Shown here in pieces: positions 39,975-51,579 of a stretch of DNA of 64,000 nucleotides. Source of the DNA: Diabrotica undecimpunctata (taxonomy: Eukaryota > Arthropoda > Insecta > Coleoptera > Chrysomelidae). A program made the translations under genes and the position numbers. The first letter of the stretch is position 1. Every line of letters starts with the position of its first letter. Location of the stretch: the NCBI RefSeq assembly GCF_040954645.1, contig NC_092808.1:79588389-79652388 (forward strand), given 5' to 3'. The notes under the pieces are model-generated. The model was not told the DNA's origin. It did no database searches and saw only the letters and a program-made list of their open reading frames with translations.

Positions 39975-41225
39975 GGAAACGACAAGAGAGAGATGATGAG
40001 CAAAATAATAAGAGGTAGGCGATTTAAAATCGGATTCAGGAACCGGTACCATATGCTGGGAAGTAAAATAATCATTCATGAACTCAAAATATTTCTCTTT
40101 GAAATCTGGAATTTTCTTGAAACGATTCTCTAACATACAAAAACGACGATATGCCTGAGAATAAGTGTTGCAAAAGACAATATTGGGTTGTCAAAACGGT
40201 AGAGGAACAGAAAATCTGCCTGTTGACTCTCGGAAAGTTAATGCTCAATTAATATTCTCACAAGCTTGATTGTACTGGGACAAAATGACAGGTTTAGATA
40301 TATTTTCGACTTCCCAAAACTTTCGTAAAAAAATGTTCATGTTCGTATCCATAGAAGTATATAAAGGGGTAAAATGATAATTTGGAAGTGCGGTAGAGAC
40401 TTGCCCTTGAAGCACATAATCAAAAATGGTTTATAAGGCCACAGGTTGGTTTGGATCGCCAATCATTCGACCAGGCTTTAAAAAGAGAGGAACTAATTCG
40501 GCACCTATCAGCATGTATATTCGATACCCAAAAAACCTGGTTGATAGAATGTGTGATCTGCTAGTTTCAGATTACGAATATGAGTAACATTGTGAAGATT
40601 GATCTTAGCTTAACTTGAACACACCTTGTTCACAATGATTGCGTTCAACGAGAAGACCGGGCCGTCACAATCACATGACAGAACGTGATACCCGCAGTGG
40701 TACGCGTCGATATTCCAGTTAAACCTTCCACTGGCATTGATAAGTAATTACGGAAAGACCTAAGCGCCGAAAACAACTATCCGAAATAAAATTAGCCGTT
40801 GGAGTCTGTACTTAGCAGGATACGAATTCTCTGAAAATCACCGTACACATCTTTGATGTGTATCAAATATGTTGATAATAATACAGATTAGAATGTTAAA
40901 TGTGATTGTGTGAAAAGGTTAGCATTTACTAGAGACCTCGGCGTAAAACTAGACGAAAAGGTTTAAACCGTCTCTTATATAGGTTTGTGGTTCTCACTAG
41001 AAGTTGGTATTTGAGAAGGCGGTCGACTGAATGAACAAGATTCGTTGGACCTTCGGTGAAAATAAAGAGCAGTGTGATGCAGTGATTTGCAAACCCTACA
41101 TGTTTTCGAAAAACTCCAGTTCCCGACGGAATGAGATGTATCCACTAACACTTTAAGCATAAATTATGGCGTTTAACCAACCAGAAACGTTCTTGGGGCC
41201 TTTTAGCAAGAAAGGACGGATAGTT

Positions 41226-41616
41226 ATATAAAGGTTAAAAACCAGAACACAAGACACATTTACGTCTAAATTAGTTACCTTATGTCGATTTGTGGCGCTG
41301 ACACAACCGGTTTCCTAGCACTTTATATAGATAGACATTAATAGGTAAATAATATTTTTAGTATTATTAATTAAACGAATCGTTTAAAAAATAAATAACG
41401 ATTGTAATTTCAGATGTTAGTAGTTCAGATTTCTTTCCTAGGTGGCATAGTTACCCTACCGGACAAACAGTGTGACTTGTCGTTCTAGCCTTATATATAG
41501 ATAGATACTTTATATTTCATCACTTTTTTTTATTTATGCACTATTTTTAGCTAGAATTTAATTTATTTATTTTATCTTTTTTTACTACCTACTACTACTT
41601 TTTACTTCCTAACATT
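41226..41616. other. Unassigned DNA upstream of BEL gag
   Basis: AT-rich, with a repeated TATATAGATAGA pattern (41325-41337 and 41492-41505). This is where a BEL 5' LTR would be expected, but no match to 33120-33845 is visible. Confidence 0.4.
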
Positions 41617-42774
41617 GCGGAGGAACAAGTAGGTTTCGTCCCCGGACGTGGTACTAGAGAACAAATTTTAAACATACGGCAGATTGTAGAAAAATCCAGA
41701 GAATTCAACATCGCAACATATTTGTGCTTCATAGATTATAGTAAAGCTTTCGATTTGGTCAACTGGAGTAAAATGTCGCAGGTTTTGTCTGAAATGGTAG
41801 TCCCCAATCATCTGATACTGCTAATTAAGAGCCTGTACAATAACAATTATGCCAAAATAAATGGGGAACTAACCGATAGTTTCAGGGTCACAAAGGGCGT
41901 GAGACAAGGCTGCATACTAAGCCCAATTCTATTAAACATCTATGGTGAATGGATAATGCGGAAAGCTACTGAGGACTGGAACAGTGGCATCGACATTGGC
42001 GGGAAGAAGATTTGCAACTTGAGATATGCAGATGATACTACTATCCTCGCTAGTTCTAAAGCTGAAGTGATTCACCTGCTACAACGGATAGAAGACGTAA
42101 GCTTAACGATGGGCCTTAAAATAAACAGAGATAAAACGAGAATCATGATAATTGACAGAGCTAACAACAATCAAAATCATCTGGTCATGATAAACAATAT
42201 CGCTGTTGCAGATAAATTTGTGTATCTGGGCTCATTAATAACCAACAAAGGAGGCTGTACTGAAGAAATAAAGCGGTGGTCAGCAATCGCAAAAAGCGCT
42301 GTGGCAAAATTAACAAAAATTTGGAAAAGCTATGAAATAACTACCGATACAAAAATGAGACTAGTAAGAAGTCTAGTTTTTCCAGTTTTTACTGATGCAT
42401 CAGAATACTGGACTCTTACTGAGAAAGACAAAAAGAACATAGATGTATTTGAGATGTACTGCTGGAGACGAATGCTGAGAATACTATGGAAGGCCCGAAG
42501 AACAAATGAATCCATACTGGACCAGCTAAACATAAAGAAAAGACTAAGAACACAAATGTCAGAACAAATAATAAGCTATTTTGGACATGTGCTTCGAAGA
42601 AATGGTCTTGAAAAACTTACCATCCAGGGAAAAGTAGAAGGCAAAAGAAATAGAGGTAGATCTCCCACACGATACACGGACCATATTGTTGCTACCATTG
42701 GCGCTCCATTGTCAGAATGTGCTAGAATGGCAGAAGATAGAAAAACGTGGAGGAACATTGGGAAATTTAGCTAA
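41617..42774 (+). CDS. LINE RT to C-terminus, intact 386-codon frame
   Basis: A 5'-truncated RTE-like LINE of the same broad family as 36517-39992. The frame is open from GCG at 41617 (AEEQVGFVPGRGTREQI) to TAA at 42772 without any stop; the first Met is at 41722. Motifs include LCFIDYSKAFDLVNW, KGVRQGCILSPILLN, the catalytic LRYADDTTILA, MGLKINRDKTRIM, VYLGSLITNKGG, CWRRMLRILWKAR, FGHVLRRNG and GRSPTRYTDHI. One conserved site is altered: the usual YGAE before the W reads TDASEYW. It starts in the RT palm and has no endonuclease. The undamaged frame is unusual beside its decayed neighbours and suggests a young copy. No clear target duplication was found. Confidence 0.9.
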   Translation, partial: AEEQVGFVPGRGTREQILNIRQIVEKSREFNIATYLCFIDYSKAFDLVNWSKMSQVLSEMVVPNHLILLIKSLYNNNYAKINGELTDSFRVTKGVRQGCILSPILLNIYGEWIMRKATEDWNSGIDIGGKKICNLRYADDTTILASSKAEVIHLLQRIEDVSLTMGLKINRDKTRIMIIDRANNNQNHLVMINNIAVADKFVYLGSLITNKGGCTEEIKRWSAIAKSAVAKLTKIWKSYEITTDTKMRLVRSLVFPVFTDASEYWTLTEKDKKNIDVFEMYCWRRMLRILWKARRTNESILDQLNIKKRLRTQMSEQIISYFGHVLRRNGLEKLTIQGKVEGKRNRGRSPTRYTDHIVATIGAPLSECARMAEDRKTWRNIGKFS

Positions 42775-42779
42775 TAGCT

Positions 42780-45700
42780 TCATAATATCAAGATACCTGC
42801 ATCAGGTTAACGACTAAGAAGAATTTTATCTATAATTAGTTAGTATATATTTATTTGAACATATTATGTATTTATTGTGTGTTTTTTTTTATTTTTTCAT
42901 TTTTATTAACAGTTAAAGTCGGTTTAATAGTGATCTCTTTAACAATAAAACAAAATATATTATGGGTGAATAAATAAATATACAATATCAGAATTTGGCT
43001 GTCATGAATCTTAAAATGACTTTAAAGATATGTGTGGATAAATGTATGTCAATTCAAATCGTTCGTCTTATGTAAGATATTTGAAGCCAACTATAGTGTT
43101 TGAACAGTATTAGTACGACAGTGCCATTGAACCAAAAAAATTATTTCACATGAGAATATGATTTAATCAGAAGAAACGTGGATGAGAGTGACTCTTAAAT
43201 AGAGTACATCTGCACATTAAGAAAATGTAAATAAAGTGAATGCAATGTAAGAACACGCCGGATATATTTAAAAAAAATTTTATATTTATTTTAATTATTC
43301 AAAAATAATTAAATATCTCTAAGTCAAATTTGTATTTTTCAAAAATTATCAATTTATCCAAATATTAAGTTTAAAATTTAAATTAAATCATTTTGACCTA
43401 TTTATGATGCAAGTTAGTTAGCTAAACTATAATTCGATCCATAAAGCGGTTTATTTCTGGAACTGGAGCTTGTAGCGATATCAAACTTAAAACGGAGTAT
43501 CTTAGCTTTGCAGCACGGTATTGGAGCATATAGACTTAATGAGAGGGAACAGCTGCCGTTATCCTCTTTGGGATGTTTACACTTATTGGCACTGTTTTAA
43601 CCAAAAAGCTATAGGGTTAAGGACCACATAATGTAAGATTTATGTTTACGTCGGGTCAGGGAGTATTAGTACATTCTACGAGAATATATTTTATCTGCTA
43701 ACAACAAAAAATAATTCCACCTGTAAGTTTATAGCTGTAAACACACTTTAACAAATCGTTGAGTCATGGTTAAAACACATCTTTTATGTTATGATGGAGA
43801 GAATTAAGACTCAGGTTCAATGCAGTCTTGTGACCCATATTCTCTTTTCTCGGTATATACATAACGAACCAACAAATAGCAAATTATACTGAATACTTTC
43901 TATTTGCCATCTGCCTATTACTGAGTAAAAAGAAATCTTTTGTTAAGTGAAAGACAAATAGAACGGGCCGTCGATATTATGCTCAATCACTACCGAAACA
44001 ACTCACTTAAAACAAGATTTCCTCTGTCTCAAATATAAATAAAAAGCTTGGTAACCCGGTGGATAGACGCGCTGGTAACACACGCGATTATTATTCTTAT
44101 GTATATGAAATTTAAACCCAGGTCAATTTTTGGTTTGTTATACCGTTTTATTTTTATATTACATTATTTGTATACTATATTACAAAAAAAAATAAATGTA
44201 AGAGATTAGTACATACGGATAAAATATCGTTTTTTTTTATAATTTTGTTGGCCGTACATTCATAAGCTTATGATAGCAATCGATATTCGTTCCTTTATTA
44301 TTCATGCTTTAATTTCACTAAATCAAATCCATTTCATTTATATTTCTTAATGACCAGATTGGGGATTAGTAGTCTTGAAGAGGTAGTATCCTTATATCTG
44401 GTTGATTTAATCACAAGTTGTTACAAACTGACAGGGCTAGATAGAGCAAATACAGCTCTTTCAAGTGAAGCCTTAGCCTTCAATAGCCATAATATGTGTT
44501 GAAGAGCCATCTTCTATACGAGGTATCCCTGTTAACGCTTAACATTACGAATCTATACCAATAGGTCGAAATATATTCCTTATAGTAAATAGTATATATT
44601 TCATATGGTAAACAGTATCTCCAGTACCAAGTTATGGCATACAGAGATCTATCCTGAAGACCGATGCAATATTGAACAATAGGAAGCAGGACTGAACCAG
44701 TTTAACTGACTCCCATAATACTGCATTAACTGAGCTAGGTAACTGATACGACTTAACATTACCTTAACGTGTAAATACTGCTGGTTTCTCCCTAATACTC
44801 TTTATTATATTATTTTTTGGAAAATAACTGTACGTGACGTAGTTTTTTCACTATTTTTCCCGAAATCTGCATTGAAAACAGTATGAAAACCACTTATCAA
44901 ATTTTAAAACATTTTTTGGTAGTAGACCTGTGAAATTGCATTATGTTTTTAGGTTTCCGGAATAATATTAAGTAGTAGTATATTATAGACATATCTCTAT
45001 AAACGTATTCTATTTATAAATTCTACAAGGATAAGTTTAATTCTTGTGGTTATCGTACACTAAAGAAAACAATATTTTTTAGAAGTCGTTTAGTCTCCAT
45101 ACTATTAAATATTTGTATTAAACTTTATTTTTACAAAAATCAAATTCGCTGAATCAGATTTTATTTGCTTTTAACGTTTGAATGGAAATATTTTTTATTT
45201 TTAAAGGAATAAAAAAACTGTATAAACTGTACCTAAGTAAACCTATACTCACATTATAGGAAACGTGATATAAAATGAAAATTCCTCACCCGTTTCCATA
45301 TTTCAATACTATTGAATGTTTAAATCGATTTCAAATACCCCACAGCCAATATCTGACCCTTTGCAAATTATCTGTTCTGTGTTGCTAAAATATGAAAGAG
45401 TGGAGAACTTAATCTCTCGTTAAGTATTATATGAGGGTGTGTTTATGAACTGGAAAATCAATAGGAACAAATCGCTTTATACAATTTTATTAGATACGGA
45501 CCGTTATTGAGAAATTATTATGGAAACTTAATTTGGTATAACCAATAAATATATAGAGTTGAAAGCTGTATATAATAAACATCAATTCCGTTGAGTATTT
45601 AAATCTGTACTGGACCAGTAAATATTACATTTCAGACGGTCCTTTATAAAAATTGTATAATATTCTGAAGCTGAAGCCGACTTTTATTAAAGCGGATATA

Positions 45701-45890
45701 CTCTTAAATACATAGGTTAAATTATCTTTTATATAAGATATTTTATGCCAGACTATTCATTAGAGGTATTAATGTAATAATAAATATTAATACCGAGGGA
45801 AAAATGTAAATAATTGATATTTACAATGTATTCGGATTAATTACTTTTAATTATTATTTTACTCAAATGAACCGAGAGGTAATTGGCAGT
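42780..45890. other. Unassigned DNA with one tRNA-like patch
   Basis: No protein family recognised over 3 kb. At 44048-44132, GGTGGATAGACGCGCTGG followed by GAAATTTAAACCCAGG resembles A and B boxes of a tRNA-derived SINE head, but no body or tail is clear. Confidence 0.4.
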
Positions 45891-45898
45891 ATACCCCC

Positions 45899-45899
45899 A

Positions 45900-45965
<66 letters not shown>

Positions 45966-45966
45966 A
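45899..45966. repeat. (AT)n array
   Basis: About 66 bp of AT dinucleotides with no hammerhead core nearby. Confidence 0.96.
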
Positions 45967-46664
45967 TATGATATTTCTTGGCATATTTATGAGTAATTTT
46001 AGTTTCATCAATAAATCCTCTTTCAGTGGTGTGAAATACAAAGTCACTTTCAATTGCAGTTATTTCTACAGTGCAAAATTAAATCAAAATGCATTTTCAT
46101 TGATAGTGAAGACAATATGGGAACACCTCTTCCACGTTTACCTCTTATAACTAAACGACTGTAAGTTTAATAAAAATTGTTCAGCTTCAGTTAAACATTT
46201 TTTAAATTCGTTAACATTTTCATCCCCTAAATTAATAGATTTAAACGTTTGGACCTTTAGCTGAGCCACCTCTGCTGGTCGCCGTCTGTTAAGAAGAATG
46301 ACTTGCGTGTGATAAGTATAAAATTGATTTTAACTTAAAACACGACATCTTGTGACTCAGTTGTCTCGTCCTTTACGACTAGTCAAATAGGCTTTTTTGT
46401 ACATGTAGCTGAGCTTGGTTTGTTTCATTGGACACAAAAAAACACATCTGACAAGTCGTAAATGACAAAACAACCTTACATGTCATGTCTAATAAATTAA
46501 AATCAATTCTGCCTCTTTCCTTTCTTTCCTTACGGTCTATGTATACTTTCTCACAGATTGTTAGTTTAACAATTAATGGAGTTTAGGGGAATGTAAAGTA
46601 TCAAGTTGTTTTGGATACCATATACTGCTTATATGGTAATTTATTTAAGCTCTTACCTTCTCTT

Positions 46665-47481
46665 CTAGAGCAAGAGATGATATCCTTTGATCTACAGTAC
46701 TGCTGCTTGTGTATTGCTCCTTTTTACTCTTCTTCTCCATTTGATGCTCACTTTTTTTATCATTATCAAAACAGTTTCCGTATTATTAGAGATTCGTCCT
46801 TCTCGCGCTTCTTTCTTTCAATCAGTTCTTTAAATAATATTGAAGAAACATCATTCCCGTGCTTCGCTCTATCAATCACTTCTTCAAGTATTAACGAATC
46901 GTTCTCACGCTGTTTGCTGTCAACCAATTCTTCACAGATTTGTGGATGGCTCTTGCTTAGTTTCATTTTTAGGTTTGAGAACTGCAAGAAACAGTCAAAG
47001 TTTAACCAAATTTAAGAACAATTAAACAAAAAAAAGTACCTACCCATTTTTTTAGATCGGCTGTCTTCTGATGGTATATAAATAGGATCTTTTATGGAAT
47101 CGTCGTCATCCTCTATAAATTTGCTTTTGGATATATTAGACGAATTACTCATTTTTTTATTTTCTCTAGAAACACAGCATTATTATTGTCCACGTAGGAA
47201 TCACATTCATGGGATAAAAAATCCATATTTATTGCTTGATCACTTATAAACTTGACTCCCTCGTGTTCTTCAATTCCTTGTTGTTCTTTTCCATTATTCA
47301 TTTCTGCATTTTCTGTTTCATTTTGAGAATTAAACTTTGAATGTATGCATTTGGGTTCCACACACAGAAGCAAATCTTTAATTATTTGTATTTTTGTAGG
47401 TGGTAATAGCCTATTTTCAGAAATATTCGAGCAAGCTGAATCAAGGCCAGGTAATTTTTCATCTAAAAATTTCACAATCAT
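46665..47481 (-). pseudogene. Unrecognised two-exon gene fragment
   Basis: Exon A runs from the ATG at 47481 (110 codons: IVKFLDEKLPGLDSACSN..., with CVEPKCIHS). After a one-base shift at the AAAAAAATGAG run it continues as SKFIEDDDDSIKDPIYIPSE to a GT donor near 47043. A 60-nt AT-rich stretch ending TTTGACTGTTTCTTGCAG (acceptor, 46982) leads to exon B. Exon B is charged and helical: ELVDSKQRENDSLILEEVI, then LIERKKREKDESL. After another shift it continues DNDKKSEHQMEKKSKKEQ and ALEEK, ending in a consensus donor AAG|GTAAGA at about 46664. I do not recognise the family. Acidic DPIYIPSE stretches followed by coiled-coil sequence occur in accessory proteins of some DNA transposons and in insect orphan genes. 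The frames do not join cleanly, so it is probably a pseudogene. Confidence 0.4.
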
Positions 47482-47489
47482 TTATGGCG

Positions 47490-49990
47490 AATAGAACACG
47501 CATTTTTCTTTACAATTAAATTGTTTTTTTTTTGTTTTATTTTGTGTTGTTTTACTTTATACATACAGTATGATGTCTATATTTAGATAAACAAACAATT
47601 TAAAAAATCCTAAAGACAGATCGATTTTTGATTTAAATTTTAGTAAATTTATATTTTACTGTAATACTGTAATACTTATATTGTAATACCTATATTGTAC
47701 AATGTAAGTCAAAAGCAATGGGCCCAAATTGTAAATGTAGATTTAAAAGATCGAAATAATAATATTTTACTCAAGAATATAGGGCCTAAGATCGCTCCAT
47801 TCTGATTTGCAGAACTTCAAAAGTTGTAAGAACAGAATCTGTTTTTTCTTTTATAAATTAGCCATTTTCCCAGATAGATGCCTAAAAATTCAGATAATTG
47901 TAACACACAACCAACCCCTTACGAGTGAACCGTTAGAAGTCTCCTAGAAGACTTGTGAGGAGAGAGGAAAACATTAACAAGCACCAAGCACACATTCTAC
48001 TGGGTCCCCATGTTATTGTATGTTCTCGAGATATCTCCACTTTCATCGTATTGAAATAGAAGAAATCGGCTTAAAATTTATTCACTCAATAATTAACAAC
48101 AAAGCTATTTTGAAACTGATTTATATTTGAATAAAAAAAGTAATATTTCTTTGACCTTGAAAATATTAACTGTTTTTGAGATATTTTAATATTGGTAATT
48201 CAGCACATGGTTAATATTTTGAATGTCGAAGAAGTGTAACCTTTTTATACAAAAAGATTAGGATTTCTCTGTAAATACAGGAAATTTATTAACAAAGACA
48301 TATTTTATTTTTTGAGCTTAATATACTAGAAGAAAGCATGTCATACCCATTATTATTAAATATTTAAAATATTATTTAAACTTGGCCAATTTACTTTCGT
48401 TAAACGCATATCATCCACAGCATGATCAGTTACAGATCTATCATTACCCATACTCTTTTTCGTCTTTCTTCTTTCAATTTTTCTCTTTTAAACTTTAAAC
48501 TTTTGAATCTTTATTTACGTGTATCTGAGAAATTGGAGATAAGCTGCTCTCAGAATTTTTGGAGCAATAATCAAAGTGTATTTTTTCTATGTTTTTGTCT
48601 AAAAATTATACATTTAATCTTTAAAACCTTTTTCATTCTTTGCTTTTCTGGTTCATTTTACACAGGATGTTTCAAAGCTATTTTAAAACATTGCAGGGGT
48701 ATGATTTTAGACGAAAAGTCCTCATAAACAGTAGCGCTATTGTTAACTAATACAGAGAAAGGTTTTAAACTAATTAACCTAGATAACATGTAATAGTGCT
48801 AATTTAGTCAAATTCTTCTGAGATACTGACAGTCATAAAATACTAATCTAAAAATATAACAGGAAGACGTTAAGGTCCATTAGTTAAAAAGACTTTTCCT
48901 TCTAAAATAATTGCTTGGAGGTTTATCGAAGTACTTTTAAAACATCTTGCATAACAGTTAGTAAAAAGAAGATGACGTGATTTCTCTTATTTGGGATGCC
49001 CTATATAAAATGAATTTAAACAGGAACTCAATATTTTGAGATATCGCAGATTACTGAAAACGTTTCATAAGTCGTCTAAAATTATGTATCACAGAATTTC
49101 CCTCTATTAATTACGTTTTTTGGTAAAAAAAATAAAAATTTACATGTTTTTAAAGTATTGTTTAGAACTAATCCTAAATACAGAATAATATGATCATCCC
49201 AGATTGCAAATCAGCTTCTCTCGATGAGAAAATCACCTATAATAATTTTTAATAAACTCTGACACAGTCATTTTGTAAATATGAATTATAATCAAGAATA
49301 ACTATTTTACTTGGACATCCTGTACCTCTGTTAATATAAACTCATATAAATAAGGACAATTCAGCTAGATTTTTAAGCCAAACCGCTCAAAATGACAATT
49401 TATTTTAATACGTTTTGTATAACTTACCTTTCACTAAACACATATCAACCATCAGTTTACAACGTCCTTTATAATTATTCATCTTTAAACACATCTTCCT
49501 GAACCAAAACAAATGACTGTTGCAACTAAATAATAATATCTTATACCACCTATTGGAAAGAAATCCTCTGGCCTTGGCTAAAAATAGAATTCCCCAATTC
49601 TCTAAACAAAATAACGTCAAAGCAATGTTGCCACATAGTATGGATCAGGATAATGTATATAAAAATCATGTATATTCGAGAAATTGTTTCCAGCGCCAAA
49701 GTGGCAAATGGCTGAACTAAAAATGCATCCTGAACCACAATACAAACAGGTTTCTCTTGGATTCCAAATGACATATTGAGTTGAAAGTTAGGCAGTTTTT
49801 TCCGCTGATGGCACCACTAATTTAAAAAAAATTATTTAATTTGTAAATTTTAAATTATATATCAGTTATAAAAGGAAACCAATCCTGAACCAATACACAG
49901 GTTTAGGATCGTAAACGTGGTTCAGGTTTGTGTTTAACTATCGTGTGTATAACTATGTTTAACTATAAGTTTTACTATCGAAGGCCCAGG
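47490..49990. other. Unassigned DNA
   Basis: A 101-codon plus ORF at 48422-48727 is AT-driven and has no motif. ACAGGATGT at 48662 and its complement at 49315-49323 are too short to call a transposon. ORFs at 49405-49774 on both strands are unrecognised. Confidence 0.45.
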
Positions 49991-50001
49991 ATTGTACTAA
50001 A

Positions 50002-50006
<5 letters not shown>

Positions 50007-50068
<62 letters not shown>

Positions 50069-50072
50069 AAGT

Positions 50073-50124
<52 letters not shown>
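50007..50124. repeat. Two (AT)n arrays separated by 14 bp
   Basis: Arrays at 50007-50062 and 50077-50124. They lie 68 bp from the core of hammerhead H3. Confidence 0.97.
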
Positions 50125-50128
<4 letters not shown>

Positions 50129-50181
50129 GGAGCTTTGAGGATTATTGTGATACGCAGCGGTGGAATAAGTGTACTCTTTTA

Positions 50182-50232
50182 ACTGAGTTTCAAGCTTTCG
50201 AAAATGTTTATTTTCATCGTCAGGAAAAAACT
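50182..50232 (-). ncRNA. Hammerhead ribozyme motif, copy H3
   Basis: On the minus strand, CTGACGA (50223-50217), one spacer nucleotide, stem II GAAAAT-AAAC-ATTTTC (perfect 6 bp), then GAAAGCTT (50199-50192). Stem III is the self-complementary AGCT and the cleavage nucleotide is U. Stem I pairs TTTC (50227-50224) with GAAA (50191-50188). All core positions fit the hammerhead consensus. Confidence 0.8.
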
Positions 50233-50235
50233 AAA

Positions 50236-50570
50236 ATAAAGTGCTACTGTTAGTAAAACATCCTTGAAAAAAAATTTTTTATTAAAAGATGTAAAAGTTG
50301 TTTTTTTACTTACGTAATTGAGATTATTATTTCTTGGATGTTACACTAACATGTGACAATATTACGAACCACGAGTTAAAAAAATTAAAAAATACATGGT
50401 GTAAAAAATTTTTTAAAATTGACAAATTATATAAACTGACACATAAGAAAAAGACAAAATCAAAAAAATTGTTTAAAGGCGAAGTGTGCCAGCCAACTGT
50501 GAATTGTGATTAAGAAAAGATGTTATTTTGGACATTGCAAAATGACGCAAATTCTTCTATTATTTTATAT
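50236..50570. other. Unassigned DNA
   Basis: No coding or structural signal noticed beyond A-rich runs. Confidence 0.45.
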
Positions 50571-50573
50571 ATT

Positions 50574-50674
<101 letters not shown>

Positions 50675-50699
50675 GAGGGTCCCATGATTTACCTTGATC

Positions 50700-51245
50700 T
50701 CAAATTTTAACTCACAATTTATATTATCACCAACTATTATAGGAGGTGAAATCAATGCAAACCTTGAGATCTAGGGTTCATTTAAACTAAATCCTAAAGA
50801 AACTCAGCTATTAGACATACTCGAGAATACTAATCTACTGCTTTTGAATGGTGAAGAATCTACCAAACTTACAATGAATAACATTAAATCAGTCGTCAAC
50901 CTAACATATTCGTCATCTGATCTTGCTATTGTTTTTGTGAACGGTATACACGGATGTAATGGGATCAGGTCATTTTCCAGTTATTGTCAAAATAGACAAA
51001 AAAATTCATTTAAGTGATACATTTTTCAACTTTAAAACTAAACGGAACCTGCGCAAGTCAAATTGGGAAATATACAAACATAATATAACGTGTACGTGGA
51101 AGTTTTAGAATACCCTTCTTAAAGAGAAATTTAAGAAGTGTGATGCTAAAATTAATCACATGACACATTGGTGTTACTAGCTCCAAGGTACAAGATTTTA
51201 TTAAACTATTTAATATTTCATCAAGAATTGTGGGAAAATTCAAAC
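50700..51245 (+). pseudogene. Jockey-like LINE endonuclease C-terminal fragment
   Basis: The plus strand at about 50825-51060 reads NLLLLNGEESTKL, SVVNLTYSSSDLAI and, after a shift, GSGHFPVIVKID, then FNFKTKRNLRKSNWEIYK. This is the end of an APE endonuclease in Jockey/I-type LINEs (usual S-x-x-DLT...GSDHFPI) running into the linker. The Asp of the DLT motif reads Asn and the Asp of SDH reads Gly, so the active site is lost. Confidence 0.6.
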
Positions 51246-51325
51246 TAAATACATAAGGTCATTTTACCAAACTAAAGGATGGATAAAAGACCAGAATCAG
51301 TGTTTATAACAGAAAATATCAGTGG

Positions 51326-51409
<84 letters not shown>
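51326..51409. repeat. (AT)n array
   Basis: About 84 bp, coupled to hammerhead H4 (123 bp from the core). Confidence 0.97.
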
Positions 51410-51412
<3 letters not shown>

Positions 51413-51524
51413 GAAAAGGAGTACGACCGTCAATCCAAAATAAACTAAGGTACACTCGAAGAGTGGTGGGTTTTTCGGTCAAAGTGGAGAAATAAAAGAC
51501 AAAGAAGGTGGCTACTTCATCTAT

Positions 51525-51578
51525 TTATTGAAGACGTTTCGCTTTCTGCTCAGAAAGCATCATCAGTTTTTCTAAAAA
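51525..51578 (-). ncRNA. Hammerhead ribozyme motif, copy H4
   Basis: On the minus strand, CTGATGA (51566-51560), one spacer nucleotide, stem II GCTTTCT-GAGC-AGAAAGC (perfect 7 bp), then GAAACGTC (51540-51533). Stem III is the self-complementary ACGT. Stem I begins AA/TT and then needs a large internal loop. Sequence between the core and the (AT)n array matches H1, including GAAGTAG just after the core and TACGACCGTCAAT at 51422-51434. Stem II differs from H1 in sequence but keeps its pairing. Confidence 0.8.
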
Positions 51579-51579
51579 G

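Larger units (their letters stand above)
36517..39992 (+). mobile_element. Nearly full-length RTE-like LINE inserted in the BEL element
   Basis: It is flanked by a perfect 12-bp target duplication ATGATGAGCAAA (36505-36516 and 39993-40004) that splits the BEL pol gene at its FAHH motif. Length is 3476 bp, the usual size of a full RTE. It has a GC-moderate 5' untranslated region (36517-36989), an APE endonuclease, an RT and a C-terminal domain, and ends CAAGAGAGAG before the duplication. It is the most complete element in the window and is younger than the BEL copy it interrupts. Confidence 0.95.
33848..41225 (-). pseudogene. BEL/Pao LTR retrotransposon gag-pol, split and decayed
   Basis: The coding order on the minus strand is complete but broken. 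A gag zinc-knuckle region with TCRVCKSLHHTALYFH is at about 41160-40975. A protease-like segment ends HIRNLKLADHTFYQPG (about 40560). The pre-RT domain reads LENRFKKIPDFKEKYFEFM (40136-40070). Next is the FAHH motif, cut by the LINE at 40004/36505. RT has KIRVVFDASLRDV (about 36460) and the catalytic YFDD (36073-36084, usual YVDD). RNase H is at 35812-35450 with SIKRLELLAAVLL. The integrase zinc region spans about 34950-34760. The integrase core (34700-34330) has VDFAGPL and GTNFKGA; the residue normally Asp before GTNF is shifted (RYDGTNF). The C-terminal domain ends LVKVYPLPI at about 33850. Stops and shifts are frequent. Long terminal repeats were not found. Confidence 0.9.

Noticed and set aside
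33120..41616. LTRs of the BEL/Pao element
   Set aside because: I compared 33120-33845 with 41226-41616 by eye and found no shared sequence or TG...CA pair, so LTRs are not annotated.
44048..44132. tRNA gene
   Set aside because: A-box-like and B-box-like words are present but no cloverleaf can be drawn; at most a SINE head.
48422..48727. 101-codon hydrophobic ORF as a membrane protein
   Set aside because: Phe/Leu/Ser-rich composition follows from T-rich DNA; no start context or homology evident.
48662..49323. ACAGGATGT with an inverted copy about 660 bp away, as a DNA transposon
   Set aside because: Only 9 bp match, no target duplication and no ORF; chance is not excluded.
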